A stretch of DNA of 59,376 nt from Streptomonospora mangrovi (GTDB lineage Bacteria; Actinomycetota; Actinomycetes; Streptosporangiales; Streptosporangiaceae): the NCBI RefSeq assembly GCF_027604915.1, contig NZ_JAJAQC010000049.1:1-59376 (forward strand). Reading direction: 5' to 3'. Under the pieces are notes generated by a model. It worked only from the letters and a program-made list of their open reading frames with translations, searched no databases and was not told where the DNA came from. Each line of letters starts with the position of its first letter. Position 1 is the first letter of the stretch. The position numbers and the translations under genes are program-made. Of this stretch, positions 38,853 through 48,264 are shown piece by piece.

Positions 38853-40132
38853 TGGCACAGCAGACACCCATCACCGGCAAGGCCGGCGCGTCCGGCGGGA
38901 AGTCCGGCATCGGGGTCGAGCCCGACCCCCGGCTGCTCGTCACCCAGACGTCCCCGCCCGGCCTGGCCGCGGCGGCGCTGCGCCGCATCCGCGGCGGCGA
39001 GCTGGGGCCACTGCCGGTCATCGTCGGCCTCATCGTCATCTGCGTGGTCTTCCAGCTCATGCACGAGCGGTTCCTCTCGCCGCAGAACCTGTCCAACCTG
39101 ACGGTGCAGGTGGCGGCCGTGGGCCTGATGACCACCGGCGTCATCATGGTGCTGCTGCTGGGTGAGATCGACCTGTCCATCGGGTCGGTGGCCGGCGCGT
39201 CGGCCTCGGTGCTGGCCGTGCTGGCGGTACGCATGGGCGTGTCGGAGTGGCTGGCGATCCTGGCCGCCATCGGCACCGGCCTGGCCATCGGCATCCTGCA
39301 CGGCACGGTCTTCGCCAAGATCGGCGTACCGGCGTTCGTGGTCACCCTGGCCGGCCTGCTGGGCTGGCAGGGCGTGCAGTTGCAACTGCTGGGCAGCGAC
39401 GGCACCATCAACATCAGCGACAGCGGCGCGATCGCCGCGCTCACCCAGACGTTCTTCGTGCCGGCCTTCGGCTGGGGCATCGCCGTCGTGGTGGTCGCGA
39501 CGTTCCTGGTGTTCACCCTGCTGGGGGAGCGCCGCCGGGCCGCCGCCGGGCTGCCGGCCAAGCCGCCGGTGGAGATCGCGGTGCGGACCCTGGCCCTGGC
39601 CGTGCCGGTGTTCGGCGCCGTGTTCGTCCTCAACCAGTTCAAGGGCGTGCCGCTGGCGTTCCTCATCTTCGTGGGGTTCGTGGTGGCCTTCGACCTGATC
39701 CTGCGCAAGACCCGCTACGGCCGGATGGTCTTCGCGGTGGGCGGCGGCGCCGAGGCGGCCCGCCGGGCGGGCATCAACGTCGACGCGGTGCGGATCTCGG
39801 TGTTCGCGCTGGCCTCCATGCTCTCGGCGATGGGCGGCATCATCCTGGTGTCGCGGTCGTTCTCGGCCAGCCTGGACACCGCCGCCGGCGAGGAGCTGAT
39901 GATGGCCATCGCCGCCGCGGTGATCGGCGGCACCAGCCTCTTCGGCGGGCGCGGCAACGCCTACTCGGCGCTGCTGGGCGGCCTGGTGCTGGGCGCCATC
40001 ACCTCGGGGCTGTACCTGCTCCAGATGGGCACCCCGGTCCGGTTCATGATCACCGCGCTGGTGCTGCTGGTGGCGGTCACCCTGGACGCGGTCTCCCGCC
40101 GCACCCGCCGCACCCACGCCAGGGGCGGCTGA
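38852..40132 (+). CDS. xylH: Xylose-type ABC transporter permease
   Basis: A 426-residue membrane protein of the RbsC/XylH family with about ten membrane helices. The ATG shares a base with the xylG stop (TGATG), and GGAGGAGG lies just before it, so the two are translationally coupled. The N-terminal ~60 residues are cytoplasmic. Conserved parts are EIDLSIGSVAGASASVLAVL, KIGVPAFVVTLAGLLGWQG, RAGINVDAVRISVFALASM and GGTSLFGGRGNAYSALLGG. It forms the sugar channel with XylG. A strong terminator follows. Confidence 0.93.
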   Translation: MAQQTPITGKAGASGGKSGIGVEPDPRLLVTQTSPPGLAAAALRRIRGGELGPLPVIVGLIVICVVFQLMHERFLSPQNLSNLTVQVAAVGLMTTGVIMVLLLGEIDLSIGSVAGASASVLAVLAVRMGVSEWLAILAAIGTGLAIGILHGTVFAKIGVPAFVVTLAGLLGWQGVQLQLLGSDGTINISDSGAIAALTQTFFVPAFGWGIAVVVVATFLVFTLLGERRRAAAGLPAKPPVEIAVRTLALAVPVFGAVFVLNQFKGVPLAFLIFVGFVVAFDLILRKTRYGRMVFAVGGGAEAARRAGINVDAVRISVFALASMLSAMGGIILVSRSFSASLDTAAGEELMMAIAAAVIGGTSLFGGRGNAYSALLGGLVLGAITSGLYLLQMGTPVRFMITALVLLVAVTLDAVSRRTRRTHARGG

Positions 40133-40214
40133 CCCGCCGGCGGCGCGTCCCCCTCGCGCCGCCGCCGCGACCGCCCGCACCCCCTCCCCACCCCGGTGCG
40201 CGGGCGGTCACCCC

Positions 40215-40246
40215 GGCGCCCCCGGAGTCCTCCCTCCGGGGGCGCC
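40215..40246 (+). terminator. Terminator of the xylFGH operon
   Basis: GGCGCCCCCGGAG (40215–40227) pairs exactly with CTCCGGGGGCGCC (40234–40246). A weaker imperfect hairpin precedes it at about 40170–40209. It lies about 80 nt after the xylH stop. Confidence 0.75.
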
Positions 40247-40392
40247 CTCGCGTGTGCCCGTCCCCGGCGAACGCCCCGATGCCCGCCCGCCGGCCGGTTC
40301 TCACCCTCCTCTAGCTCGGTTCGCACCCGCGCCACGTGCGCGGACGGCAGCATGGGGGATGAACGCGAACCGACCACGTCAGGGGGCAGCGG

Positions 40393-40638
40393 ATGGGGAT
40401 CCAGCAGCGGATGTTCGGCGAGGGCGCGAGCGGGCCGCAGGTGGTGCTCGACCCCGACGCCGCGCAAGGGGCGGAGCGCGCGGCGGGTGCGCGGGCGGCC
40501 GGCACCGATTCGCAGGCCGCGCCGGCGGTGCCGCCCGCGGCGGTCGAGGCCGTCACCGGGGTCGAGGTCGACCCGGCGGCGCCCGTGTGGGAGTGGGCGG
40601 TGCCGGGCCTGGACCAGGCGCGCTTCACCGCCGTGTGA
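40393..40638 (+). CDS. Small hypothetical protein, 81 residues
   Basis: MGIQQRMFGEGASGPQVVLD begins an 81-residue Ala/Val/Pro-rich protein ending AVPGLDQARFTAV. A GGGGGC purine stretch stands 7 nt before the ATG at 40393, and codon third positions are nearly all G/C, which supports a real gene. There is no signal peptide, no membrane helix and only weak predicted order. No family was recognised. It stands alone between the xyl operon and the TauE gene. Confidence 0.6.
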   Translation: MGIQQRMFGEGASGPQVVLDPDAAQGAERAAGARAAGTDSQAAPAVPPAAVEAVTGVEVDPAAPVWEWAVPGLDQARFTAV

Positions 40639-40762
40639 GGCGCCGCCCGGCGGGCCGCGCCGGGCCGGCCGCGCGGGGGAGCGGGCCGGAGGCGGGATGA
40701 CCCGATGTTCCGGCAATGCGGGCAATCCGACCTGGAATGCGGGGATATAGCCTCGCTGACCG

Positions 40763-41482
40763 ATGCCCGAACTCTCCTTCCTCCTGACGGCCGGCCTGGC
40801 CGTGCTGCTGGGGGCGGTGGTGCAGAGCGGCGTCGGGCTGGGCCTGGGCCTGGTGGCGGCGCCGGTCGTCGCGCTGCTCCACCCCGAGTACATGCCGGGC
40901 ACCATGCTGGTGGTTACCAGCGTGCTGCCGCTGTTCACCCTGGGCACCGAGTGGCGGGAGATCGACTGGCGCGGCCTGGGCTGGGCCATGCTGGGCCGGG
41001 TGCCCGGCACCGCCGCCGGGGTGGGGGTGGTCGCGCTGGTGGCGCCCGAGGTGCTGGGCGGGGCCGTGGGCGCCATGGTGCTGGTGGCCGTGGCGCTGAC
41101 CGTGCGGGCGGTGCGGGTGCGGCTGAGCCGCACGGCGCTGGTGGTGGCCGGCGTGGTCTCCGGGGTCACCGGCACCGCCACCTCCATCGGCGGGCCGCCG
41201 CTGGCGCTGCTCTACCAGCACGAGTCGGGCCCGCGCATCCGCGCCACCCTGGGCGCCTACTTCCTGCTGGGGGCCGTGCTGTCGCTGGGCATGCTGGCGG
41301 CGGGCGGGCAGTTGCACGCCGAGCACGTGCGGGCCGGGCTGTGGCTGCTGCCCTTCGAGGTCGCCGGGTTCCTGCTGGGCCGGCCGCTGGCCCGCGTGGT
41401 CGACGCCGGGCTGATCCGGGCCGCGCTGCTGTGCGTGGTCACGGTCTCCGGCGCCGCGCTGCTGGTGCAGTCGCTGCTGTGA
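40763..41482 (+). CDS. TauE/SafE-family sulfite/anion exporter
   Basis: A 239-residue membrane protein with about seven to eight helices, beginning [20 protein letters not shown]. The TauE/SafE pattern is seen in [20 protein letters not shown] and in the second-half repeat [19 protein letters not shown]. The family exports sulfite, sulfonates or other organic anions, but the substrate here is unknown. A TATAGC word lies about 14 nt before the ATG and there is no Shine–Dalgarno sequence, so the mRNA may be nearly leaderless. The Mug gene follows after 42 nt. Confidence 0.88.
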   Translation: MPELSFLLTAGLAVLLGAVVQSGVGLGLGLVAAPVVALLHPEYMPGTMLVVTSVLPLFTLGTEWREIDWRGLGWAMLGRVPGTAAGVGVVALVAPEVLGGAVGAMVLVAVALTVRAVRVRLSRTALVVAGVVSGVTGTATSIGGPPLALLYQHESGPRIRATLGAYFLLGAVLSLGMLAAGGQLHAEHVRAGLWLLPFEVAGFLLGRPLARVVDAGLIRAALLCVVTVSGAALLVQSLL

Positions 41483-41524
41483 CCCGGTCGGCCCCCGCCG
41501 CGCCTCGGGTAGGCTCCGGAGGCC

Positions 41525-42166
41525 ATGAGCGCATCCAGCGGCGCCCAGCGCCCCCGCCCCCGGCGCCCGTCGAAAGCCGACCTCGCCGCTGCGCACGGCG
41601 CCGTCATCGACGACGTGCTCGCCCCCGGCCTGGACATCCTCTTCTGCGGCATCAACCCGGGCCTGTACTCCGGGTGGACCGGCCACCATTTCGCCCGGCC
41701 CGGAAACCGGTTCTGGCCCGCTCTGCACCGCGCGGGGCTCACCCCCCGCCAACTGCGCCCCGAGGAGCAGCACCTGCTGCCCGACTGGGGCCTGGGGATC
41801 ACCAACCTGGTCGCCCGCGCCACCGCGCGCGCCGACGAGCTGACCCCCGCCGAACTGCGCGAGGGCGGCGCGGCCCTGGCCGCCAAGCTGCGCGACCTGC
41901 GACCCCGTGCGCTGGGCGTGCTCGGCGTCACCGCGTTCCGGCACGCCTTCGGCGACCCGGGCGCCCAGATCGGGCCGCGCGAGGAGCCCATCGCCGGCGT
42001 CCCGGTGTGGGTGCTGCCCAACCCCAGCGGGCTCAACGCCCACTGGAACACCGACGGCATCGCGGCCGAGATGCGCCGCCTGCACGACGCCGTCGCCGCC
42101 GCCGAGGGGACCGAATCGTCCGGGGCCGGGTGGGTTCGGTACCACCCGCCGCCCAGCGGCTCATAA
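41525..42166 (+). CDS. mug: G:T/U mismatch-specific DNA glycosylase (Mug family)
   Basis: A 213-residue uracil-DNA glycosylase superfamily protein. Motif 1 is [20 protein letters not shown] with the catalytic-type Asn, followed by [13 protein letters not shown], and motif 2 is [29 protein letters not shown] is a further family segment. It should remove uracil or ethenocytosine opposite guanine in base excision repair. The preceding gene is 42 nt away. A short hairpin (CTCGG/CCGAG) lies just after its stop, before dxs. Confidence 0.9.
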   Translation: MSASSGAQRPRPRRPSKADLAAAHGAVIDDVLAPGLDILFCGINPGLYSGWTGHHFARPGNRFWPALHRAGLTPRQLRPEEQHLLPDWGLGITNLVARATARADELTPAELREGGAALAAKLRDLRPRALGVLGVTAFRHAFGDPGAQIGPREEPIAGVPVWVLPNPSGLNAHWNTDGIAAEMRRLHDAVAAAEGTESSGAGWVRYHPPPSGS

Positions 42167-42261
42167 ACTCGGGAAAACCGAGCAGGACGAGGCGTGCACG
42201 GTGCGGAGGGACCGCGCCCGGCCCAGTCGGGGCACGCCGGATCGAGGGGACTGACGAGACG

Positions 42262-44184
42262 TTGACGCTACTCGACTCGCTGCGCAACCCGGACGACCTC
42301 AAGAAGCTCCCGGCTGAGAGGTTGCCGCAGCTCGCCGCCGAGATCCGGGAGTTCCTCGTCACCGAGGTCACCCGCACCGGCGGCCACCTGGGCCCCAACC
42401 TGGGAGTGGTCGAGCTGACCATCGCCCTGCACCGCGTCTTCGACTCCCCGCGCGACCCCATCCTGTTCGACACCGGCCACCAGTCCTACGTGCACAAGCT
42501 GCTGACCGGCCGCAAGGACTTCTCCGGCCTGCGCAGCCGGGGCGGGCTCTCGGGCTACCCCTCCCGCGCCGAGTCCGAGCACGACTTCATCGAGAACTCC
42601 CACGCCTCCACCGTGCTCTCCTACGCCGACGGCCTGGCCAAGGCCAACGAGGTCCAGGGCCGGCGCGACCGCACCGTCGCCGCCGTGGTGGGCGACGGCG
42701 CGCTGACCGGCGGCATGGCCTGGGAGGCGCTGAACAACATCGCCGCCCGCCACGACCGCCGCGTCGTCATCGTCGTCAACGACAACGGCCGCTCCTACTC
42801 GCCCACCATGGGCGGCCTGGCCGACCACCTCGCCTCGCTGCGCATGACCCAGGGCTACGAGCAGGCGCTCGACCTCGCCAAGGCCGCGCTGAACCGCGCG
42901 CCCGTGGTGGGCCAGCCGCTGTACGAGGCGCTGCACGGGCTGAAGAAGGGCATCAAGGACGCCATCCAGCCGCAGATGATGTTCGAGGACCTCGGCCTGA
43001 AGTACGTCGGCCCCATCGACGGCCACGACGCCGCCATGGTCGAAAAGGCGCTGCGCCGCGCCCGCGACTTCGGCGGCCCGGTGATCGTGCACTGCATCAC
43101 CCAGAAGGGCAAGGGCCACGCGCCGGCCGAGAACCACGAGGAGGACCAGTTCCACTCCATCGGCGCGGCCAAGACCGCCCCGGCGGGCGCGCCCAGCGCG
43201 CCCGCGCCGCGCAAGTGGACCTCGGTCTTCAGCGAGGAGATGGTGGCCATCGGCGCCGAGCGCGAGGACGTCGTCGCCATCACCGCCGCCATGCTGCACC
43301 CCACCGGCCTGGCGCCCTTCGCCGAGGCCTACCCCGACCGCTGCTTCGACGTCGGCATCGCCGAGCAGCACGCCGCCACCTCGGCCACCGGCCTGGCCAT
43401 GGGCGGCCTGCACCCGGTCGTGGCGGTCTACGCCACCTTCCTCAACCGCTGCTTCGACCAGGTCCTCATGGACGCCGCCCTGCACCGCCAGGGCGTCACC
43501 TTCTGCCTGGACCGCTCGGGGGTCACCGGCCCCGACGGCGCCAGCCACCACGGCATGTGGGACCTGTCCATCCTCCAGGTGGTGCCCGGCCTGCGGCTGG
43601 CCGTGCCGCGCGACGCCCCGCGCCTGCGCGAGCAGTTGCGCGAGGCCGTCGCCGTCGAGGACGCCCCCACGGTCGTGCGCTACCCCACCGGGGCCGTCGC
43701 GCCCGAGATCGAGGCCGTGGGCCGCGTGGGCACCATGGACGTCCTGCGCCGGGCCACCCGCGCCAACCACTCCGAGGACCTGCTGCTCATCGCGGTCGGC
43801 CCCATGGCCGAGACCTGCTGCGAGGTCGCCGACCGCATGGCCGACCAGGGGATCGGGGTCACCGTCATCGACCCCCGCTGGGTCAAGCCGCTGGACGAGG
43901 CGATCGTGGGCGAGGCCGCCCGCCACCGCGTGGTGGCCGTGGTCGAGGACAACGGCCGCGTGGGCGCGGTGGGCGACGCCGTCGCCCGCACCCTGCGCGA
44001 CGCCGACCTCGACATCCCGGTGCGCACCTTCGGCATCGAGCAGGAGTTCCTGGACCACGCCAAGCGCGGCGACATCCTGGCCGACATGGGGCTGACCCCG
44101 CAGAGCCTGGCCCGCGAGCTCACCGAGACCGTGTCGCGCCACGCCGAGCGCGGCGTGGGCGACACCGCCGGCGCCAAGCCCTGA
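42262..44184 (+). CDS. dxs: 1-deoxy-D-xylulose-5-phosphate synthase
   Basis: A 640-residue thiamine-diphosphate enzyme that condenses pyruvate and glyceraldehyde 3-phosphate, the first step of the MEP isoprenoid pathway. The TTG at 42262 gives the family N-terminus [16 protein letters not shown] and follows GAGGGGA by 11 nt. Key parts: the catalytic His in [11 protein letters not shown], the thiamine-binding [16 protein letters not shown], the [15 protein letters not shown] segment, and the C-terminal transketolase domain with [12 protein letters not shown]. It is the dxs copy conserved downstream of xylFGH in Streptomyces. Confidence 0.96.
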   Translation: MTLLDSLRNPDDLKKLPAERLPQLAAEIREFLVTEVTRTGGHLGPNLGVVELTIALHRVFDSPRDPILFDTGHQSYVHKLLTGRKDFSGLRSRGGLSGYPSRAESEHDFIENSHASTVLSYADGLAKANEVQGRRDRTVAAVVGDGALTGGMAWEALNNIAARHDRRVVIVVNDNGRSYSPTMGGLADHLASLRMTQGYEQALDLAKAALNRAPVVGQPLYEALHGLKKGIKDAIQPQMMFEDLGLKYVGPIDGHDAAMVEKALRRARDFGGPVIVHCITQKGKGHAPAENHEEDQFHSIGAAKTAPAGAPSAPAPRKWTSVFSEEMVAIGAEREDVVAITAAMLHPTGLAPFAEAYPDRCFDVGIAEQHAATSATGLAMGGLHPVVAVYATFLNRCFDQVLMDAALHRQGVTFCLDRSGVTGPDGASHHGMWDLSILQVVPGLRLAVPRDAPRLREQLREAVAVEDAPTVVRYPTGAVAPEIEAVGRVGTMDVLRRATRANHSEDLLLIAVGPMAETCCEVADRMADQGIGVTVIDPRWVKPLDEAIVGEAARHRVVAVVEDNGRVGAVGDAVARTLRDADLDIPVRTFGIEQEFLDHAKRGDILADMGLTPQSLARELTETVSRHAERGVGDTAGAKP

Positions 44185-44197
44185 GCCGTCGCGCCGC

Positions 44198-44234
44198 CTC
44201 GGGGAGCCCGCGCCGCCGGCGCGGGCTCCCCGAG
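44198..44234 (+). terminator. 17-bp terminator after dxs
   Basis: CTCGGGGAGCCCGCGCC (44198–44214) pairs perfectly with GGCGCGGGCTCCCCGAG (44218–44234) around GCC, 13 nt after the dxs stop. Confidence 0.85.
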
Positions 44235-44291
44235 CGCCCGCGCTCGTGCCCGCGCGCGCCCGGCTGAGCCGACGCGCGCGGGCGCGATGCG

Positions 44292-44305
44292 CGAGAATGG
44301 GGAGA
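44292..44305 (+). promoter_or_regulatory. Probable leaderless -10 box before fprA
   Basis: TGCGCGAGAATGGGGAGATG places GAGAAT 7 nt before the ATG, a spacing typical of actinobacterial leaderless transcripts. No -35 box is clear. Confidence 0.4.
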
Positions 44306-45660
44306 TGAGTTCTCCCGACCCACTTCGGGTGGCGGTCATCGGCTCCGGACCGGCCGGCATCTACACCGCCGACGCGCTGACCCGGCAGAGCCGCGAGGAC
44401 GTCGCCGTCGACCTCGTGGACCGGCTGCCCACGCCTTATGGCCTGGTGCGCTACGGGGTGGCCCCCGACCACCTCAAGATCAAGCGCGTGGCCCGCACCC
44501 TGCGCGAGGTCCTGGAGCGGCCCCAGGTGCGCTTCGTGGGCGGCGTGGAGTTCGGCCGCCACGTCGACCGCGCCGCCCTGGCCCGCGCCTACCACGCGGT
44601 CGTCTACGCCACCGGCGCCGGCGTGGACCGCCGCATGGGCATCCCCGGCGAGGACCTGCCCGGCAGCGTGGCCGCCACCGACTTCGTCAACTGGTACTGC
44701 GGCCACCCCGACTCCGAGGTCGAGCGGTTCCTGCTCGACGCCGAGGAGGTCGCGGTGGTCGGCGCGGGCAACGTCGCCGTGGACGTCGTGCGGCTGCTGG
44801 CCAAGACCGGCGACGAACTGCGCCGCACCGACATCCCCCAGCCCGTGCTGGAGGTGCTGGCCGCCAGCCGGGTGCGCCGCATCCACCTGCTGGCGCGGCG
44901 CGGCCCGCTCCAGGCGAAGTTCACCGCGCCCGAGCTGCGCGAGCTGGGCGAACTCCCCGGCGCCGAGGTCTCCGTGCTGCCCGAGCAGGTCGACATCGAC
45001 CCCACCGGCCCGCAGATGCGCACCGCCGAGCGCGCCGCGCGCACCAACCTGGCGATCCTCAAGGGGTGGGCGGCCCGCCCGCCCGCGCCCCGGCCGCGCC
45101 GCATCGAGCTGCGGTTCTGGACCCGCCCGGTGGAGGTGCTGGGCGCCGAGCGGGCCGAGGCGCTGCGGGTGGAGCGCACCGAGCTGACCCCCGAGGGGCG
45201 CCTGGTGGGCACCGGCGACCTCGGCACGGTCCCGGCCGGCATGGTGTTCCGCTCGGTGGGCTACGCCGGCACGGCCCTGGCCGGGGTGCCCTTCGACGAG
45301 GGCACGCACACCGTGCCCCACGCCGAGGGCCGGGTGCTGGAGCCCGGCGGGGGCGTGCGCGCCGGCGACTACGTGGCGGGCTGGATCAAGCGGGGCGCCA
45401 CCGGGGTCATCGGCACCAACAAGTCCGACGCCGCGGCCACCGTGCGCTCCCTGCTGGACGACGCCCCGGCGCTGCGCGCCGCCGCGCCCGAGCTGGAGCC
45501 GGTCGAGGAGGTGCTGGCCGGCAGCGGCGCGGTCGTCACCGACTACGGCGACTGGCTGACCATCGACGCCGCCGAGGTCGAGCGCGGCCGCCGGCTGGGC
45601 CGGGGCGAGCGGGTCAAGCTCGGCGGGTGGTCGGAGCTGCACGGCGCGCTGGGCCGCTGA
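44305..45660 (+). CDS. fprA: Ferredoxin/adrenodoxin-type NADP+ reductase (FprA-like)
   Basis: A 451-residue flavoenzyme beginning MSSPDPLRVAVIGSGPAGIY. The FAD motif is GSGPAGIYTADAL, with LPTPYGLVRYGVAPDHLKIK as the family hallmark. The NADP-binding motif is VVGAGNVAVDVVRLL, and GWIKRGATGVIGTNKSDA closes the FAD site. It passes electrons between NADPH and ferredoxins. A GAGAAT word stands at -13 to -8 from the ATG at 44305, suggesting a leaderless transcript; the in-frame ATG at 44287 lies too close to that box. It converges with the peptidase gene. Confidence 0.93.
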   Translation: MSSPDPLRVAVIGSGPAGIYTADALTRQSREDVAVDLVDRLPTPYGLVRYGVAPDHLKIKRVARTLREVLERPQVRFVGGVEFGRHVDRAALARAYHAVVYATGAGVDRRMGIPGEDLPGSVAATDFVNWYCGHPDSEVERFLLDAEEVAVVGAGNVAVDVVRLLAKTGDELRRTDIPQPVLEVLAASRVRRIHLLARRGPLQAKFTAPELRELGELPGAEVSVLPEQVDIDPTGPQMRTAERAARTNLAILKGWAARPPAPRPRRIELRFWTRPVEVLGAERAEALRVERTELTPEGRLVGTGDLGTVPAGMVFRSVGYAGTALAGVPFDEGTHTVPHAEGRVLEPGGGVRAGDYVAGWIKRGATGVIGTNKSDAAATVRSLLDDAPALRAAAPELEPVEEVLAGSGAVVTDYGDWLTIDAAEVERGRRLGRGERVKLGGWSELHGALGR

Positions 45661-45664
45661 GGCG

Positions 45665-45698
45665 GCGCGGGTCCGGGCGCCGCGCACCGGACCCGCGC
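45665..45698. terminator. Bidirectional hairpin between fprA and peptidase
   Basis: GCGCGGGTCCGG (45665–45676) pairs exactly with CCGGACCCGCGC (45687–45698). A second GGGCCGG-rich inverted repeat follows up to about 45735. Both lie between convergent genes. Confidence 0.7.
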
Positions 45699-45740
45699 GC
45701 CGGGCCGGCCCGGCCGAATCGACCGGCCCGGCCCACCGGG

Positions 45741-47186
45741 CTAGTCGACCTCGGCCACCGGCGCGGCGTAGGTGTTGCACGCCTCCAGGGTGTCGGCCGA
45801 GGCCCCGTTGTCGAACCACTCCTGGCGGTTGGCCGAGGTGCCGTGGGTGGGCAGGTCGCTGCCGCTGTTGAGGAAGGAGTTGGCCCGGTCGATCTCGGCC
45901 TGGTCGAACCCGCCCAGCGCCTGCATGGCGACCCCGGCCATGCACTCGGCCTGGAGTTCGGTGCGGCGCAGCGCCTCCAGTTCGGCGTCCTGGGTGGGCG
46001 CCTGGCGCTCCATGGCGTAGCTCTCCTCCAGGATGCCGGTGACCTGCTGCACGTGGTGGCCGTACTCGTGGCCCAGCAGCGCGCTCCAGACGCTCTCCTG
46101 GCTGTCCTCGGGGACGTCGCGCGCCAGCTCCGAGACGTTGGGCAGCACCACGGTGATGGTCATGGTGCCGTTCTCGTAGTAGGCGAGGGTCATGCCCTCC
46201 TCGGGCGGGCCGGTGTCGGGGTTCTCCTCGGTGACGTCCCAGGTGGGCTCGGGGGTGCGCAGGCCCAGCTCCTCCAGCCGGGGCTGCCACAGCTCGTTGA
46301 GGCAGCGGCCCACCTCGTCGCTGAAGGCGCGCCAGGAGGCGTCGGAGTCGGGGTCCAGGTCGGGCGGGGTGCAGTCGATCGACTCCGGCATGGCCAGGTC
46401 GTAGGCGGGGTGGTCGGCGACGTCGAGGTCGATGGCCCCGGGGCGGGCGGCCAGCCGCTCGTCGTAGTGGGCGGCGGGGTCGTCGCTTGAGGGCGCCTGG
46501 CCGCCGGCGGCGGGGGCGCCGCCGGGGTCGGCGGCCACCACCAGCGCCACGCACAGGGTCAGCGCGACCACGGCGGTGAACGCCGAGGCGCCCACGGCGA
46601 TCCACACCGCCGTGGTGCTCCCGCGCCGGGGCGCGGGCGGGTAGCCGCCCGGGGGGAAGCCGTAGCCGGGGTGGCCCCCCGGGTGGGGGTGGCGGCCGGG
46701 GGGCGGGCCGAACGGCGCGGAGGGGGCGAAGCCGGGATAGGCGCCGGTCGGCGGCGCGCCGGGGCCGCCGGGGGCGCTGGGAGCGCCGGGATGTCCGGCG
46801 GCGGCGCCGGGAGTGCCGGGGTGCGGTTGCGCCGGGAACGCGCCGGTGGCCCAGGGACCCGGGGCGGGCGCGCCGGGCCACCCGGCGGTGAAGGCGCCCG
46901 TGGCCGGTCCGCCGGGAGCCGCCGGGGAGGCGGGGGCGCCCGGGGAGCTGGGGGCGGCGCGGAACGCGCCGGTGGCCGGGCCGGCGGGTGGGACCGGGCG
47001 GGCGGGCGCGGCCGCCGGGGCCGGCGGCGGGTCGGCCGGCGCCTCGCCGGGGCCGGCGCCCTGGGGGTCGAGGGGCGCGGCGCCGGGCGCGGGGGCCTCG
47101 GCCCGGGGGCCGGGGGAGGGCGGCGAGGGCTCCGCCGGGGGTCGGCCGCCGGCCGGGCCGTCCGCGCCGTCGGGGGTGGTCTCCAC
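45741..47186 (-). CDS. Membrane-anchored neutral zinc metallopeptidase
   Basis: A 481-residue protein; the GTG at 47186 was chosen because AGAAGGA lies 8 nt upstream. Residues 1–185 are a cytoplasmic Pro/Ala/Gly-rich region with recurring TGAF motifs (ATGAFRAAP, ATGAFTAGW, ATGAFPAQP, PTGAYPGF). A membrane helix follows (about 190–216, AVWIAVGASAFTAVVALTL). The extracellular domain is of the putative neutral zinc metallopeptidase (YpfJ-like) family, with His373, Glu374 and His377 in LLGHEYGHHVQQ and ELQAECMAGVAMQ supplying the third ligand. The substrate is unknown. It is transcribed alone. Confidence 0.9.
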   Translation of the reverse strand: METTPDGADGPAGGRPPAEPSPPSPGPRAEAPAPGAAPLDPQGAGPGEAPADPPPAPAAAPARPVPPAGPATGAFRAAPSSPGAPASPAAPGGPATGAFTAGWPGAPAPGPWATGAFPAQPHPGTPGAAAGHPGAPSAPGGPGAPPTGAYPGFAPSAPFGPPPGRHPHPGGHPGYGFPPGGYPPAPRRGSTTAVWIAVGASAFTAVVALTLCVALVVAADPGGAPAAGGQAPSSDDPAAHYDERLAARPGAIDLDVADHPAYDLAMPESIDCTPPDLDPDSDASWRAFSDEVGRCLNELWQPRLEELGLRTPEPTWDVTEENPDTGPPEEGMTLAYYENGTMTITVVLPNVSELARDVPEDSQESVWSALLGHEYGHHVQQVTGILEESYAMERQAPTQDAELEALRRTELQAECMAGVAMQALGGFDQAEIDRANSFLNSGSDLPTHGTSANRQEWFDNGASADTLEACNTYAAPVAEVD

Positions 47187-47332
47187 GGGCTGGTCCTTCT
47201 GGTTGCGCAACGCGGGCAAGCGTGACGATCAACCATATTCGCCCCGCACACGCGCGCGCTCAGCGCGGTCGGCAATCGGCCGGGACCGGCCAGCGCCGCG
47301 CGGGGCGGACCGGTCGCGGTCAGCCGGTGCGG

Positions 47333-48100
47333 TCAGGGGGCGCGGTAGACCACGCCTAGCCCGGTGACCAGGTCGCGCAGCTCGGCCTCGAACAGCGCGC
47401 CCAGGTCGTCGGCCACGAACCCTAGGTGCCGGAACACCTCCATGCACACCAGGCCGTAGAAGCGCACCCAGGAGCGCAGCATGAACCGCGTGGCGGCGTC
47501 GGAGGCGTGGTCGCCGGTGAACCCGGTGCACGCGGCGAAGGCGTCGAGCTGGGCGCGCAGCTCCGCCGACGCCTCGGGCTCGGCCGGCGGCGGGGCGAAG
47601 CGGCCCTCGGCCAGCAGCCGGTCGAACAGCGAGACGAAGGCGGCGGCGAACCGCTGCCCGGCCACCGCCGCCGGGCTGTCCTCCTCGGGGCCGGTGTCGG
47701 TGACGGCCGGGCCGAACAGCAGGGTGAACTCGGCGCGGTTGCCCAGCGCCCAGGCGCGCACCGCGCGCAGCGCGGCCAGCACCCGGCCGTCGGTGTCGTC
47801 CTCGGGCAGCGCGGCCTGGGCGGCGGCCACGGCGTCGGTCAGCTCGGTGAACAGGTCGGCGCGCAGGGAGTCCAGCAGGTCGTGCAGGCTGGCGAAGTAG
47901 CGGTAGAGCCCCGGCGCGGTCATGCCCATCTCGCGGGCGATGGCACGCAGGGAGACTCCCGCCGCGCCGTGCGCCACCAGGTGGCGCCGCGCGATCTCCT
48001 TGATCTCCCGGGATGTGGCCTCACGCACACGCTCGCGCCGGGTGGGCGGTGCCGTGTCCGCTACCTGCGTGGATGCCGGTGGGGTGGGCCGTGTGGGCAA
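47333..48100 (-). CDS. TetR-family transcriptional repressor
   Basis: A 255-residue regulator from a TTG at 48100, preceded by AAGGGACGAGGAA; the ATG at 48163 further up would fall in the operator and is rejected. The helix-turn-helix is RREIARRHL-like: IKEIARRHLVAHGAAGVSLR, then AIAREMGMTAPGLYRYFASL. The C-terminal ligand domain is of the WHG type (RFMLRSWVRFYGLVCMEVF). It is divergent from the MMPL exporter with a palindromic site between, so it most likely represses that exporter and itself until a ligand binds. Confidence 0.9.
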   Translation of the reverse strand: MPTRPTPPASTQVADTAPPTRRERVREATSREIKEIARRHLVAHGAAGVSLRAIAREMGMTAPGLYRYFASLHDLLDSLRADLFTELTDAVAAAQAALPEDDTDGRVLAALRAVRAWALGNRAEFTLLFGPAVTDTGPEEDSPAAVAGQRFAAAFVSLFDRLLAEGRFAPPPAEPEASAELRAQLDAFAACTGFTGDHASDAATRFMLRSWVRFYGLVCMEVFRHLGFVADDLGALFEAELRDLVTGLGVVYRAP

Positions 48101-48150
48101 TTCCTCGTCCCTTTCCGCCCCCCGCTGCGGTGATCGCGGGGCGCCGTGCC

Positions 48151-48192
48151 ACGATATCGTCATAATCGTTAACGACGTAAGCTTAGTTAACG
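48151..48192. promoter_or_regulatory. TetR operator candidate between repressor and MMPL exporter
   Basis: CGTTAAC (48167–48173) and GTTAACG (48186–48192) are perfect inverted copies around GACGTAAGCTTA, giving a 26-bp palindrome-like site. A second perfect 10-bp palindrome, ACGATATCGT, lies at 48151–48160. The stretch is far more AT-rich than its surroundings and is centred between the divergent starts. Confidence 0.7.
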
Positions 48193-48264
48193 CTGGTAAC
48201 CACCGGTGTGCGCCGGTGTCTGCTCTGTTCATCCCACGTCTGTGAGACGCCGAGGAGCGGTTTC

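Noticed and set aside
42268-47232. Very long open frame on the minus strand opposite dxs and fprA (over 1600 codons)
   Set aside because: Mirror of real genes on the other strand; low-complexity product; no ribosome binding site or domain.
48101-48163. ATG at 48163 as TetR start
   Set aside because: It lies next to the palindromic promoter region, lacks a ribosome binding site and adds 21 non-family residues; the TTG at 48100 has a good site.
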